This document shows positions 19,001 through 27,579 of a DNA stretch of 64,000 nt, piece after piece. Location of the stretch: NCBI GenBank assembly GCA_017615755.1, contig JAFZZM010000024.1:123779-187778 (forward strand), in the 5' to 3' direction. The stretch's first letter is position 1. Every line of letters starts with the position of its first letter. A model generated the notes under the pieces. The model was not told the origin of the DNA. It saw nothing but the letters and a program-made list of their open reading frames with translations, and ran no database searches. Origin of the DNA: Clostridiales bacterium. GTDB taxonomy: Bacteria; Bacillota; Clostridia; Saccharofermentanales; Saccharofermentanaceae. The position numbers and the translations under genes are program-made.

Positions 19001-19277
19001 GAGCCTGGCCCTGACCAATCTCGAGCAAAGCGGCTATGTAGCGGCCAAACTGTTCTTCACCAGTGAAGAGTTCATAAACCTGAAGACCACCGATGAAGAG
19101 TATGTGACCAGACTCTACACGACCTTCATGGACCGTGAACCGGAGACCAACGGCTTCAACTACTGGGTCGGCGAACTCAAAAAAGGCAAGGACAGAAATG
19201 ACGTACTGACCGCATTCGCCCAGTGCCAGGAGTTCCTCGATATCTGCATGAAGTACGGTATCGATCGAGGCATCTGA
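16068..19277 (+). CDS. Large leucine-rich-repeat surface protein with DUF4214 repeats
   Basis: A 1,069-residue secreted protein. Start ATG 16068 has AAGGAGG upstream and begins a signal peptide (MKKRWLVTLCAAALAVPVSLS, cut near VQA). Domain order: a short acidic cap with an EF-hand-like loop DSNGDNVFSVEE near residue 60; about 27 leucine-rich repeats of about 21 residues with pattern LxxLxCxxNxLTxLDVS (to about residue 690). A Pro/Thr/Gly linker of about 90 residues (PTPKPGDPTP-type repeats) follows, then four DUF4214 units (FVERLYTxxLxR...G..YWVGEL). The linker is what one expects of a cell-wall-spanning stalk, yet no sortase motif, transmembrane anchor or SLH domain follows. DUF4214 is often found in secreted proteins of Lachnospiraceae; its function is unknown. 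A protein with the same DUF4214 units is encoded at 31.3-32.6 kb. Confidence 0.88.
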   Translation: MKKRWLVTLCAAALAVPVSLSLLGKPVQAGYNDDGSVDFNETNFPDQSFRTQIARYDSNGDNVFSVEELNAITSVNVSGSSQLYGQINTLAGIEYFTALTELDCEYNAITKLDVSKNTLLKVLRCSHNKISALDVSKNTKLKSFYCEDNPISSLDVTKLKDLESLECSYCKLTSIDVSKNTKLGYFSISHNALTSLNVSKNTALGVLVVEDNKLSSLDLSKNAGLYALFCGSNNLSKLDVSPCPGLFKFHCEKNKIESLDVSMQKDLVYFDCSENLISGTIDLSKAKNLEDVDCQQNKIEVLDVSGCSELHSIICYKNQIKALDIPVCSKMTKLECYENQLSALKVDGCTSLQRLICSDNKITTLDISMCTLLKEVGCADNELTSLTLYSDKGSPSMMTALSCSKNKLTSLNTRGCLFLLDLDCSDNQLTTLNISSSTAMDKLWCRNNKLTSLDMSRHASIRYIACEGNELSTLNVSGCTELEELYCNENKLKTLDLSTNKALSTVNCATNQLTTLNIGSNDKLHSLDCSNNKLSDIDPSNSANLRILNVADNQLSGLLDLSMNDRLMTLYCGRNKLSSLTLGLKGGDESILDLLSCEGNQFTTLDLSAAKNLSILICNDNQLTSLKVDKNPYLSSLICSDNQLTSLNVTKCPELLELICYGNKIKNLDLSNCSILLKNIKKFGIKHDAEKDHYYCTAPAGQVITSGIGPCGTEGDFKLFEIDVFTKLKPDSIAPTATPTPTAVPTVSPTPKVTVTPVPGKPTVSPTPAPGQPTVTPVPGKPTVTPVPGQPTPKPGDPTPTTAPGQPTPKPGDPTPTPVPGEEPTIADFVERLYTIALNRPSEPKGKQFWIDEITSGRRTGGDCGREFLFSEEFNNRGLSIEDFVETLYKTFFGRDSEPAGKAYWVGELKNGTKSRNDVINGFIDSTEWCNICATYGVKSGAPNAKSEIASKNAIAFATRLYTCCLGRAPEDGGLKFWSLALTNLEQSGYVAAKLFFTSEEFINLKTTDEEYVTRLYTTFMDREPETNGFNYWVGELKKGKDRNDVLTAFAQCQEFLDICMKYGIDRGI

Positions 19278-19300
19278 TCACTGCCAAAATCCGACAAATT

Positions 19301-19345
19301 AAAAAGTCGCGTCCGGCATTTTGCCGGATGCGACTTTCTTTTTTA
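19301..19345. terminator. Bidirectional terminator between convergent genes
   Basis: AAAGTCGCGTCCGGCA pairs with TGCCGGATGCGACTTT (one wobble) around a short T-rich loop, with A-run before and T-run after. It serves both the LRR protein gene and the foldase gene. Confidence 0.9.
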
Positions 19346-19363
19346 CTCTTTAATTCTTAACGC

Positions 19364-20536
19364 TTACTCATACTTTACATCATACTCGCCGCTATTGATC
19401 GCAGCGGTAAGATCGTCCTGCATCTTGTAGAGCGCGATGTTCGACTTCTGTGTCTCGTTAGCTGTTTCTGTGCCTACGAAGTACATAACATGGTAACCGA
19501 ACTGAGTCTTTACAACTGCCTTATCGCCTTCCTTATGGTCCGCGAAGCACCAGTCTTCAAACTCCTGTACCATCTGTCCGAGTTCAACGGTGTACTGGGA
19601 AGCTTCCGCCGCCTCACCGGCATCAAGAGCCGCCTGACCCTTTGTCTTCAGATCATCCAGAGTACTTGCCGCCGCCAGAAGATCATCTGCCTTCTTCTTC
19701 GCCTCAGCCTGCTGCTCTGCAGTGAGCTCCGCACCGGTAGTCTTATCAATTGTCATGTAAAGAACATGGTATACGACCGGAAGCTGATCCTCACCCTCAG
19801 CGAATTTATACTCTTCCACATATTTCTTCTGCGCCAGATTTGCCAGCTCATAACGCTGCAAAGCCGAACGCAGTACTTCAACATTCGCAGTCGGTCCATA
19901 AAGGGACTTCAGGTACTCGTCCAGAGTCATATTGTAGACCTGCGCACTCTCAGTAGCGTGGGCGATCTGCGAATCGATCTCGTCGATCGTCTCCTGCGGA
20001 AGCGTGATGTTATTCTTTGCTGCGTAGTCAGCCAGGAACGCCTCACCCTGAAGATCCGTCTCGACCGTCTGTCTCAAATAATCACGGATCGTCATTGTGT
20101 CGGAGATCTTGTAATCCAGATTGACAAAACCCGCCTGAGTCATCATTTCCGCGTTCGCCATGACGTTGCTCATGACACCCACATACTCATTGGCATAGTA
20201 GAAATTGAAATCGAATTCCTTATAGGAAACACCATGAACCGTGCACTTCTTGCCCATTTCCGCAATCGCTGCCGTGTCGTAGTTTTCCTCAAAAGTCATC
20301 TTGATGTAGTAGCTGCTCTCAGTAGCCGCTGTCGTGTCTCCGCTTGCGCCGGCTGTAGTCGTCGCGCTCGGATCTGCTGTCGTGGTACCCGTTACATTCG
20401 GATCGATCGAGAGACTGATTCCTGTATCGGAAGTACCGCTTGTAGATGCATCACTGTCCTTCTTGCATCCTGCTCCAAAAGCACTGGCCATTACCATGCA
20501 GGCGAGCAGTACTGCACAAATCTTCTTAGTTTTCAT
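19364..20536 (-). CDS. PrsA/SurA-like peptidyl-prolyl isomerase lipoprotein
   Basis: A 390-residue exported lipoprotein foldase. The signal peptide ends in the lipobox FGAGC, and a Thr/Ser/Ala-rich linker follows. A SurA-N-like helical chaperone region (residues about 95-260) precedes a parvulin-type isomerase region, marked by VVYHVLYMTID, the long helical insert, GQMVQEFEDWCF and VKTQFGYHVMYFVG. It should assist folding of secreted proteins at the membrane surface. RBS AAAGGAAG at good spacing. It stands alone between two terminators, although it could serve the large exported proteins encoded nearby. Confidence 0.85.
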   Translation of the reverse strand: MKTKKICAVLLACMVMASAFGAGCKKDSDASTSGTSDTGISLSIDPNVTGTTTADPSATTTAGASGDTTAATESSYYIKMTFEENYDTAAIAEMGKKCTVHGVSYKEFDFNFYYANEYVGVMSNVMANAEMMTQAGFVNLDYKISDTMTIRDYLRQTVETDLQGEAFLADYAAKNNITLPQETIDEIDSQIAHATESAQVYNMTLDEYLKSLYGPTANVEVLRSALQRYELANLAQKKYVEEYKFAEGEDQLPVVYHVLYMTIDKTTGAELTAEQQAEAKKKADDLLAAASTLDDLKTKGQAALDAGEAAEASQYTVELGQMVQEFEDWCFADHKEGDKAVVKTQFGYHVMYFVGTETANETQKSNIALYKMQDDLTAAINSGEYDVKYE

Positions 20537-20673
20537 GTTCTCTTCCTTTCGTCATAACCATGTCGACCTGCGCAACACCTCTATTTAAAACACAAAAACC
20601 GCAGAACAATGGTCGTTTTTCCGTAACAGAGGAATTATATCACAGAAATACTCTGCAATCACTATTTTTTTCG

Positions 20674-21438
20674 TCACTGAAGGTCGATGAAGATCGGGCA
20701 ATGGTCGGATCCCATGATGTCTGACATCATCTCGGATTCGGCGATCTTATCCTTGTGCGCCTCATCGACAAAGAAATAGTCGATACGCCATCCGACATTT
20801 CTGTCTCTCGCGAAAGTCTTATAAGACCACCAGGAATACTTCTCCGTCACATCCGGATAAAGCATGCGGAACGTGTCGATCAGCCCCGCCTCACGGAAGT
20901 GATCCATGTATACTCTCTCCTCCGGAAGGAATCCGGAGATCTTGCTGTTCGCTTTCGGATTGGAAAGATCGATCTCCTTATGCGCCGTATTCACATCGCC
21001 GCAGACCAGGACCATTCTCCCCTCCGCCATCTGCTTCTTCACTTTTTCAAGGAAACAATCGTAGAAACGAAGCTTGAAGTCCACTCTCTCCGGGCCCTGT
21101 CCGCCGTTCGGAAAATAGATGTTGTAAAGGATGAAATCCCCGAAATCCAGCTCGATCGTACGACCTTCATGATCGAACTCATCGGTGCCCAGTCCATAGG
21201 AAACGGAGACAGGCTCTCTCTTCGTATACACGGCGGTACCCGAATAGCCCTTCCGCTCTGCCGAGGAAAAGAAACTCGTGTATCCCGGAATATGGATCAG
21301 ACTATCGTCCAGCTGGTCAACCGTTGCTTTTGTCTCCTGAATACAGAGCACATCGGCATCCATCTGCGCGACCGTATCCAGAAAGCCCTTTTTCGCTACT
21401 GCCCGAAGTCCGTTTACATTCCAGCTAATTAATCGCAT
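20674..21438 (-). CDS. exoA: Exodeoxyribonuclease III
   Basis: A 254-residue Mg-dependent DNA-repair nuclease cutting at abasic sites and removing 3' blocks. The family motifs are complete: RLISWNVNGLRA at the N-terminus, LCIQETKA (metal-binding Glu), YSGTAVYTKREP, NIYFPNGGQ, VCGDVNTAH, WWSYK, NVGWRIDYFFV and MGSDHCPI (catalytic Asp-His). Length is normal. Start ATG 21438 follows GAGGAAA. It is divergent from the asparaginase-like gene. Confidence 0.95.
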   Translation of the reverse strand: MRLISWNVNGLRAVAKKGFLDTVAQMDADVLCIQETKATVDQLDDSLIHIPGYTSFFSSAERKGYSGTAVYTKREPVSVSYGLGTDEFDHEGRTIELDFGDFILYNIYFPNGGQGPERVDFKLRFYDCFLEKVKKQMAEGRMVLVCGDVNTAHKEIDLSNPKANSKISGFLPEERVYMDHFREAGLIDTFRMLYPDVTEKYSWWSYKTFARDRNVGWRIDYFFVDEAHKDKIAESEMMSDIMGSDHCPIFIDLQ

Positions 21439-21485
21439 GTTAACATTTCCTCGCTATTTCTTTTATCTTTCTTGTGTATTATATC

Positions 21486-21514
21486 AAACAAATAGGACAA
21501 TTATGTTCTATAAT
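21486..21514 (+). promoter_or_regulatory. Promoter of the asparaginase-like gene
   Basis: A consensus TATAAT lies at 21509-21514 with a weak AAACAA 17 bases upstream (21486-21491). It is about 40 bases before the RBS GGAGG (21541). Confidence 0.45.
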
Positions 21515-21555
21515 TATATTGAGAATATATTTATGAATAGGGAGGTTATTTGGTG

Positions 21556-22548
21556 ATGGATAAGAAAAAAGTCCTTATGGTTTTCACGGGAGGTAATATT
21601 TCCACCCGTCTTTCGAAAAAAGCACTTGAGCTTGGTACAGCTCCGTATGCGGTGCTGGACGCGGCAGGAAGATTCGGGAAAGATTTCACCATCATCGAAC
21701 CGGTGGATGTATGCTCCGAGAACTTCACTCCCCCCATGTATAAAGTGCTTTTTGATTCGATCAAGAAGGCCCTGGACAAGGGAGATTACGGTTGCGTCCT
21801 GATCGCTCACGGTGCCAACACCATGGCGTACACGGCTCAGCTGGCTAACCTTCTTCTTTCCGGTTACGAGCTTCCGATCGTTTTCTTCGGAAGCAAGATT
21901 GCGCCGACCGAGGAAGGCACAGACGCGGTCACGAATCTGAAGGCCGCCTATGCGCTCGCAATGGAGATCGATAAGGGCGTTTATGTTGTGGGCCAGGCCG
22001 CCGATGGAAAGGTATACGTCCATTATGCGGGCTACATCATGAGTGCCAACAGAAAGACCGATGACTACGCAAGCTACAAGAACCGCGTCGCCGGCAGGAT
22101 CTCCGGCAAGAAGTTCGTGCCGAACGAAGGTATCGAGGCGCCGAAGGAGTGCCCGAATGCCATGAAGAATCTCCGCGCTCTGGGCAAGCTCATCACGCTT
22201 CCGAAAGAGGACACCATCCTCACGATCGATGCCCCGCTCTGCGTCAACTACGCGAACTTCAGCATCGCCCGTTCGGACTTCAAATATGTGCTTCAGAAGC
22301 TGCACTATGACGGCACGGTCAATACTCTTTCCGAGGACAATCCTTACTCGATCCTGTATTTGAAGAATGCCTGCTCACACTACGACAAGCAGGTCTTCGT
22401 AGCACCGATCGACAGTAAGCTCGTACCGAATCCTTCCACCAAGGCGATCCTTGATGCGAAGATCAAACCGCTGTACGACATGCCTTTCGAAGCCGCCTGG
22501 GCGTACCTGATGCTCAGTACCTGGGTCGGTAAACTGATCAAGGCATGA
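21556..22548 (+). CDS. Asparaginase-family protein with altered active site
   Basis: A 330-residue protein with the full L-asparaginase I/II fold by sequence: KVLMVFTGGN at the start, YGCVLIAHGANTMAYTAQL near residue 85, LPIVFFGSKIAP, GTDAVTNLKAAYA and a C-terminal domain. Two key places differ from the family. The first motif TGGT(I) reads TGGN, losing the nucleophilic Thr, and the second motif HGTDTM reads HGANTM, losing the Thr-Asp pair. It may therefore lack classical hydrolase activity or use other chemistry. The ATG at 21556 has GGAGG ten bases upstream; GTG 21553 and TTG 21550 are alternatives. Confidence 0.8.
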   Translation: MDKKKVLMVFTGGNISTRLSKKALELGTAPYAVLDAAGRFGKDFTIIEPVDVCSENFTPPMYKVLFDSIKKALDKGDYGCVLIAHGANTMAYTAQLANLLLSGYELPIVFFGSKIAPTEEGTDAVTNLKAAYALAMEIDKGVYVVGQAADGKVYVHYAGYIMSANRKTDDYASYKNRVAGRISGKKFVPNEGIEAPKECPNAMKNLRALGKLITLPKEDTILTIDAPLCVNYANFSIARSDFKYVLQKLHYDGTVNTLSEDNPYSILYLKNACSHYDKQVFVAPIDSKLVPNPSTKAILDAKIKPLYDMPFEAAWAYLMLSTWVGKLIKA

Positions 22549-22572
22549 TCCGGACACGTTAAATGAAATGCC

Positions 22573-22627
22573 GAAGAGGATGTCTTCGTAGTGACAAGGA
22601 TCACGAAGAGACATCCTCTTTTTGCGC
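22573..22627 (+). terminator. Terminator after the asparaginase-like gene
   Basis: AGAGGATGTCT (22575-22585) pairs with AGACATCCTCT (22609-22619), with inner pairing TCGT/ACGA, followed by TTTTTGCGCTTTTTT. Confidence 0.85.
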
Positions 22628-22751
22628 TTTTTTCGGGGGGGTAAGTGCTTTTTCCGAATTTCTTGAAAAACACCGTGTAATAACCGGCTTCGTTTTCTGT
22701 TATATACTGTAGAAAGTCATGTTAGCAATAACAAGATCGGAAGGTATGATT

Positions 22752-24512
22752 ATGAAAAAGTTCAGAAATCTCATCGCTTTTCTCCTCGTTTCGGAGCTCC
22801 TTGTTTCCGGAATTCTTCTCTGCTCCTGCAAGAAGAATGACCCCACCACTTCCAGCTCTGATTCGATCTCTTACGCGACCACTGAAGTCCGCGTCGAGGA
22901 AGAGACAACTAAAAATATCGAATCCGGTGAAAGCACGGATGCGCCCGATCCGACTGACGATTACGGCAGCCCGGAATCCACTTCTCAGATCGTGTCGTCC
23001 GGATCAGATTCGTCCGACCCGGCGCCTTCTTCGCAGAATGATCCCTCGGATCTCGTTGCCCCGGGTTCCGACGCGGATCACCTTTTATACACGACCGGGC
23101 TCGTTTCTTTTGAAGCACCACGAAGCTATGTCTTCGACAAAGGCAGCGCCGTGGATACCGATACGGAATGCAAGCTCTCTTTTATGGCGAACCCCAATAA
23201 CAAAGAGTCAGACTATTATTCCATAGAGATCACTACCGAATCCGCCGCAGAATACAGGAAAAACCTGATGTGCTACGTTTCTTTGAAAGACTACTCCGAA
23301 GAAAAACTGGATACCACGTCCATCGGCGGTCTGGATTTCATTACCTATGAATCGACCGTTTTTACCTCCATGGGAAATATGGAGTTAACGACTTACTTTT
23401 ACAGAGATGAAAAATCGGGCATGACTGTCAAGATCAATCAGGGACCGGGCACGCCGGAGATCTCCGAGCTCTTTTCAAATATTTCCTTTGCTCTTCCCGA
23501 CCTCGGTCTTACTGACCCGGCTTTCCCATGGCAGAAAGATGCACCTGACATTGCCCCGACTTCCAATACCATCGGAGATTACACCATTTCCGCGAAAAAC
23601 ATGCCTTTCAGCCAGCGCGTGTTTACTTGCGGACGTAATAACGGCGGCGGAGTCGTGCCCCTCTCTTATACTGCCGCCTGGATCGGCGCGTCCGATGAAT
23701 ATCTCTACAGTCTGGATCTTGGTACGGATTCTTATATGGTCTACAAGATCGAAGAGAACGGATTCACATTCTATAAGAATATCCCGGCTTCCGAGAACTA
23801 TACATTCTACGACAAAGATTTCAGCGACAAGATCAGCCTCGAGGGCATCAGTGCCTCCGGCAAACACGGCGACGCGGTTTTCCTGATCGAGCATGGCGAA
23901 AACTTGAATCTGATCCAGATCTTCGATGGCGTGGCAGTAAGTCCGGACGACAATTTAGTGATCCACTATACATATCGTGCAATTAATCTGGAGCAGCTTA
24001 TCTATGACACGGATTACAGTGTACTTGAGTGTCGCCCCTTTACATTTGAGTTCCCGCAAACAGATACATGCATAAATGGAATGAGCATCACAGAAAACCA
24101 CATTATCGTCGTAGCATCGACGGTAGATAACGAGGATCACCTGTATGTTTTCGATCGCGAAGGTCATTATCAACAAGAACTCCTGGATAAAGACGGCAAG
24201 AACATGAACGCTGATCACATCCGGGAAATTGACGGAGGATTCATCGGTATCGACACTTTCCCCATGCGTCTTATTCTGTGGGATCAGGACGGAAACTACG
24301 TCGGAGAACTCGACGAGAAGACACTCCTTGGGCTGGAAGAAAAAACGTCCGACGATAGCTTCTACTTCCAGACGGTCTCCCTTACGCAGCTGAAGAAGAT
24401 CCCGGGCGAAAACGGTAGCGCCGAGACCGCCGAGTTCGTCCTGGTACTGAGCCACGCTGATGAAGGCGTGATGGAAGACCTCGCGTTTAAGATCAGCATT
24501 ACGAAAGATTGA
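22752..24512 (+). CDS. Large lipoprotein of unknown function
   Basis: A 586-residue exported lipoprotein; I do not recognise its family. Start ATG 22752 follows GGAAGG, and an in-frame ATG 33 bases upstream lacks signal-peptide logic. The signal peptide ends in a lipobox (LLCSC). A Ser/Thr/Asp-rich linker of about 85 residues leads into two regions. The first (about 110-250) begins TGLVSFEAPRSYVFD and resembles small beta-rich domains that test for stress or binding. The second, from about 280, has repeated short blades such as SDEYLYSLDLGTDSYMVYKI and DEDHLYVFDREGHY, suggesting a beta-propeller. A 62-bp repeat array starts ten bases after the stop. Confidence 0.7.
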   Translation: MKKFRNLIAFLLVSELLVSGILLCSCKKNDPTTSSSDSISYATTEVRVEEETTKNIESGESTDAPDPTDDYGSPESTSQIVSSGSDSSDPAPSSQNDPSDLVAPGSDADHLLYTTGLVSFEAPRSYVFDKGSAVDTDTECKLSFMANPNNKESDYYSIEITTESAAEYRKNLMCYVSLKDYSEEKLDTTSIGGLDFITYESTVFTSMGNMELTTYFYRDEKSGMTVKINQGPGTPEISELFSNISFALPDLGLTDPAFPWQKDAPDIAPTSNTIGDYTISAKNMPFSQRVFTCGRNNGGGVVPLSYTAAWIGASDEYLYSLDLGTDSYMVYKIEENGFTFYKNIPASENYTFYDKDFSDKISLEGISASGKHGDAVFLIEHGENLNLIQIFDGVAVSPDDNLVIHYTYRAINLEQLIYDTDYSVLECRPFTFEFPQTDTCINGMSITENHIIVVASTVDNEDHLYVFDREGHYQQELLDKDGKNMNADHIREIDGGFIGIDTFPMRLILWDQDGNYVGELDEKTLLGLEEKTSDDSFYFQTVSLTQLKKIPGENGSAETAEFVLVLSHADEGVMEDLAFKISITKD

Positions 24513-24521
24513 TATAAAAAA

Positions 24522-24836
24522 GTCTCTCATTCTGTATCTCAGACTACCCTCTCAGGATACAGTTTGGGAGACTTTCGCTGTTTGTATCCATTTTTGTCTC
24601 CAAAAGCACCCGCCAAGGATACAGCTTTGGAGACTTTCGCCGTTTTTATCCATTTCTGTCTCCAAAGACACCCTCCAGGGATACAGCTTTGGAGACTTTT
24701 GCCATTTTTATCCATTTCTGTCTCCAAAGACACCCTCCAGGGATACAGCTTTGGAGACTTTTGCCATTTGTATCCATTTCTGTCTCCAAAGACACCCTCC
24801 AGGGATACAGGTTTGGAGACTTTCGCCTATTTAAAC
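24522..24836 (+). repeat. Array 1: five 62-bp hairpin units
   Basis: Units begin with GGATACAG at 24555, 24617, 24679, 24741 and 24803, an exact 62-base period; copies 3 and 4 are almost identical and the last is incomplete. GTCTCCAAAG of one unit pairs with CTTTGGAGAC of the next across a short insert containing CCCTCCAGGG. The array is therefore a row of strong hairpins joined by the linker ACTTTYGCCATTTTTATCC. The first hairpin (24532-24575), just past the lipoprotein stop, is longer, with CTGTATC/GATACAG inside it and A- and T-runs outside, and probably terminates transcription. Open frames crossing the array are artefacts of the repeat. Confidence 0.9.
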
Positions 24837-25303
24837 CGAAAAACTCCCGGACAAGGAAAAAGCTACCTCTCTAGGTAGCTTCGTACTTATTATGAATGAT
24901 CTGTGCAAATGGACGGTAAGCTAAAAAACCTCTAATAACAAACTCAATATTGGGTCCCCCGATTAGCTTTCCATAAAGAAGCAACTCCGTGCTTCTGAAA
25001 TCATTATAGCTTTCCTTCCTTCAAAAGAAATAGTAATTCTGTAAACGCTAATCTAATAAAAGTGAAGACCGCTTCATATTTGCACACATTTTTGTCACAA
25101 TTGCCAGAAATCGTGCAGTTTAGGCGCTTTTCAAACACATTTTTCATGTTTCAAATGAAAATTGCGTTCAAAATCTACACACAAAATCATTTTCAATTTG
25201 AGTGTCAAGAAAGCTGTTAACAAATCAGTTAACGATATCCGAAAAAAAGAGGGGCCGTTCAGCCCCTCACAAAATCATTTGTTAACCAACCTGCGCCAGA
25301 AGC
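24837..25303. other. AT-rich intergenic region with an orphan open frame
   Basis: A small hairpin AAGCTACCT/AGGTAGCTT lies at 24860-24881. On the minus strand about 50 codons stay open (about 24871-25023) and translate to protein-like sequence including LLLYGKLIGGPNIEF and IRGFLAYRPFAQI. There is no start codon and I do not recognise it; it could be a gene remnant. Otherwise I see only AT-rich DNA, and a GTTAAC-AAATCA-GTTAAC repeat near 25217-25234. Confidence 0.35.
25242..25268 (-). terminator. Terminator of proB
   Basis: GAGGGGC (25249-25255) pairs with GCCCCTC (25262-25268). On the minus strand the stem is followed by a run of seven T, about 35 bases after the proB stop. Confidence 0.85.
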
Positions 25304-26137
25304 TCACTTCTTCTCCCCATGCGGCACGAAGAGCGTACCGAGGTCTTCTCCTTCGAGAATGTCCTCCAGGGTCTCCGGCTCCGAACCTTCAGCAATGATG
25401 CCGGCGATTCCGTGATCCATGAGCATATTCATCGCAAGGACCTTTGTCTGCATACCGCCTGTTCCCAGTGCCGAACCTGCACCGCCGGCGCCGCCGATAA
25501 GATCATCGGTAACTTCAGTCACGACAGAAATACGCTTCGCGTCCGGATTCTCACGAGGATTGGAATCATAAAGACCATCGATATCGGAAAGGATGATCAG
25601 CAGGTCCGCACCAACCACTCTTGCAACCAGCGCAGAGAGCGTGTCGTTATCTCCAAAAGTACCCGCGTGCGGCATCTCAGCCGTAGACACGGTGTCGTTC
25701 TCATTTACGATCGGGAGGATGCCCATGCCGATCAGAGACTCCATTGTGTTAGAAATATTCGTACGTGTAACCGGATCATCGATGCCGTCCTTAGTCAGCA
25801 GGATCTGCGCAACAACGCGCGAATACTCTGCGAAACAACGGCTGTATACGTTCATGAGCTCGCACTGTCCGACCGCCGCAACAGCCTGCTTGTCAGCCAT
25901 CTCACTCGGTCGCTCAGGCAGATCCAGACATCCCACACCAACACCGATCGCGCCTGATGTAACCAGAACGACCTCACGTCCGGAATTCATCAGATCGGAA
26001 ATTGCACGTGCAAGATGGTCAATGTTGCGTAGCTTCATACGTCCATTCGGGTATGTGATCGAAGATGTACCTACCTTCACCACCACTCGCTTGGCCTGCG
26101 CAACAAGGCTTCTACCCTGCTTCTCTTCTTCGCTCAT
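25304..26137 (-). CDS. proB: Glutamate 5-kinase
   Basis: A 277-residue cytoplasmic kinase catalysing the first step of proline synthesis, phosphorylating glutamate for ProA. Amino-acid-kinase motifs are clear: RVVVKVGTSSIT, VVLVTSGAIGVGVGCL, LPIVNENDTVST, FGDNDTLSALVA, LLIILSDIDGLYD and the nucleotide loop GTGGMQTKVLA. The C-terminal PUA domain of the longer bacterial enzyme is absent, as in the short form. Start ATG 26137 follows AGAGGA. proA is not in the window. Confidence 0.95.
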   Translation of the reverse strand: MSEEEKQGRSLVAQAKRVVVKVGTSSITYPNGRMKLRNIDHLARAISDLMNSGREVVLVTSGAIGVGVGCLDLPERPSEMADKQAVAAVGQCELMNVYSRCFAEYSRVVAQILLTKDGIDDPVTRTNISNTMESLIGMGILPIVNENDTVSTAEMPHAGTFGDNDTLSALVARVVGADLLIILSDIDGLYDSNPRENPDAKRISVVTEVTDDLIGGAGGAGSALGTGGMQTKVLAMNMLMDHGIAGIIAEGSEPETLEDILEGEDLGTLFVPHGEKK

Positions 26138-26373
26138 GTCAATAATCCTCTTTCAAAAGCACTTTTGCCTGATTTTTCAGCAACCATTAGAATAATCCCT
26201 TCTAAAAGAAAAAGCAAGAAGTATAAATTGAGTATATATAGAAAGCCGCTTTCGGCAGTGCCTCCGCCCCAATTCAGAATGTCCTTGGAAAACCTTGATT
26301 TTGCGCTTGGATTATCGCAAAATGATGGTATTGTATTCCTATAGGAAATACAGGGTATAAAGGGGGTAGAGAG

Positions 26374-27561
26374 ATGACAGCAATGGAAGGCAAAGAAGCG
26401 GTCGCCCAGTACAAGGCAAAACTTGAGGACAAAACCGGAAGTGCACATATCATCGAGATCATGCACATCAATAAGAGTTTCGGTGAAAACCACGTCCTTA
26501 AAGATATCACGTTCTATATCCGGAACAATGAATTCGTTACGCTTCTCGGACCTTCAGGCTGCGGTAAGTCCACGACCCTTCGTATCCTCGCGGGATTTGA
26601 GACCGCCGACTCCGGCGAAGTCGAATTCGAAGGCAAGGACCTGCTTTCCGTCCCCGCCCACAAACGCCACATCAACACGGTATTCCAGCGCTATGCGCTT
26701 TTTCCGCATCTCAATGTATTCGACAACGTTGCTTTTGGCTTGAAACTGAAGAAACGCCCGAAGGACGAGATCAAGACCCGCGTATCCGAAGCGCTCAAGA
26801 CTGTCGGCCTTTCCGGCTACGAGAACCGCTGGGTCGACCAGCTCTCCGGCGGCCAGATGCAGCGTGTCGCCATCGCACGAGCGATCATCAACCAGCCACG
26901 AGTCCTTCTTCTCGACGAGCCGCTCGGCGCCCTCGACCTCAAGATGAGAAAAGAAATGCAGATCGAGCTTAAAGAGATGCAGAGAGAACTCGGCATCACG
27001 TTCGTCTACGTCACGCACGACCAGGAAGAAGCCCTGACCATGTCCGACACGATCATCGTCATGAAGGACGGCGTCATCCAGCAGATCGGCACCCCGATCG
27101 ATATCTATAACGAACCGAAGAATGCTTACGTCGCCGATTTTATCGGTGAATCCAATATCATCCCGGGCACCATGAAGAAGAGCGAGGAAGTCACGATCCT
27201 CGGCAAGACCTTCACGTGCGTCGACCCTCTGTTCCCCGAGTTCACCGAGGGGCAGGACAATCCCGTCGACGTCGTCATCCGCCCGGAAGATATCTACGTC
27301 AAGGAGGAAGGTCCGGACTACGTCAACGGCACCGTCACCTCCATCGTCTTTAAAGGCGTACATTACGAGATCCTGGTCGAGGACGACACCGGCAACGAGT
27401 GGATGATCCACGACGTCGATCCCGTTAAGGAAGGCCAGAGGATCGGCATGACCGTCGATCCCGACGACATCCATATCATGCGCAAATCCGAGTTTTCACC
27501 GGACGCACCGGGTGCATCGGGCAAGAATGCCGATACCGACGATCCGGAAACCGAAGAGTAA
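26374..27561 (+). CDS. potA: Spermidine/putrescine ABC transporter ATPase PotA
   Basis: A 395-residue ATPase energising polyamine uptake. Walker A is GPSGCGKST, the signature loop LSGGQMQRV, Walker [13 protein letters not shown], and the switch His is in [15 protein letters not shown] domain follows from about residue 290 ([10 protein letters not shown]...GVHYEILV). RBS AAAGGGGG before ATG 26374. It opens a potA-potB-potC operon; potB follows after 18 bases with AAGGAGG. The C-terminal tail after residue 370 is acidic and low-complexity. A weak promoter (TTGGAT, 16-17 base spacer, TATTGT) lies near 26308-26335. Confidence 0.93.
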   Translation: MTAMEGKEAVAQYKAKLEDKTGSAHIIEIMHINKSFGENHVLKDITFYIRNNEFVTLLGPSGCGKSTTLRILAGFETADSGEVEFEGKDLLSVPAHKRHINTVFQRYALFPHLNVFDNVAFGLKLKKRPKDEIKTRVSEALKTVGLSGYENRWVDQLSGGQMQRVAIARAIINQPRVLLLDEPLGALDLKMRKEMQIELKEMQRELGITFVYVTHDQEEALTMSDTIIVMKDGVIQQIGTPIDIYNEPKNAYVADFIGESNIIPGTMKKSEEVTILGKTFTCVDPLFPEFTEGQDNPVDVVIRPEDIYVKEEGPDYVNGTVTSIVFKGVHYEILVEDDTGNEWMIHDVDPVKEGQRIGMTVDPDDIHIMRKSEFSPDAPGASGKNADTDDPETEE

Positions 27562-27579
27562 GGAGGTCCAAACGTTTCC

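Noticed and set aside
24564..24878. An open frame across array 1 translating to repeated SFGDFCHLYPFLSPK-like peptides
   Set aside because: It results from 62 bases being 2 more than a multiple of 3 plus lack of stops; no start signal and the DNA is a hairpin array.
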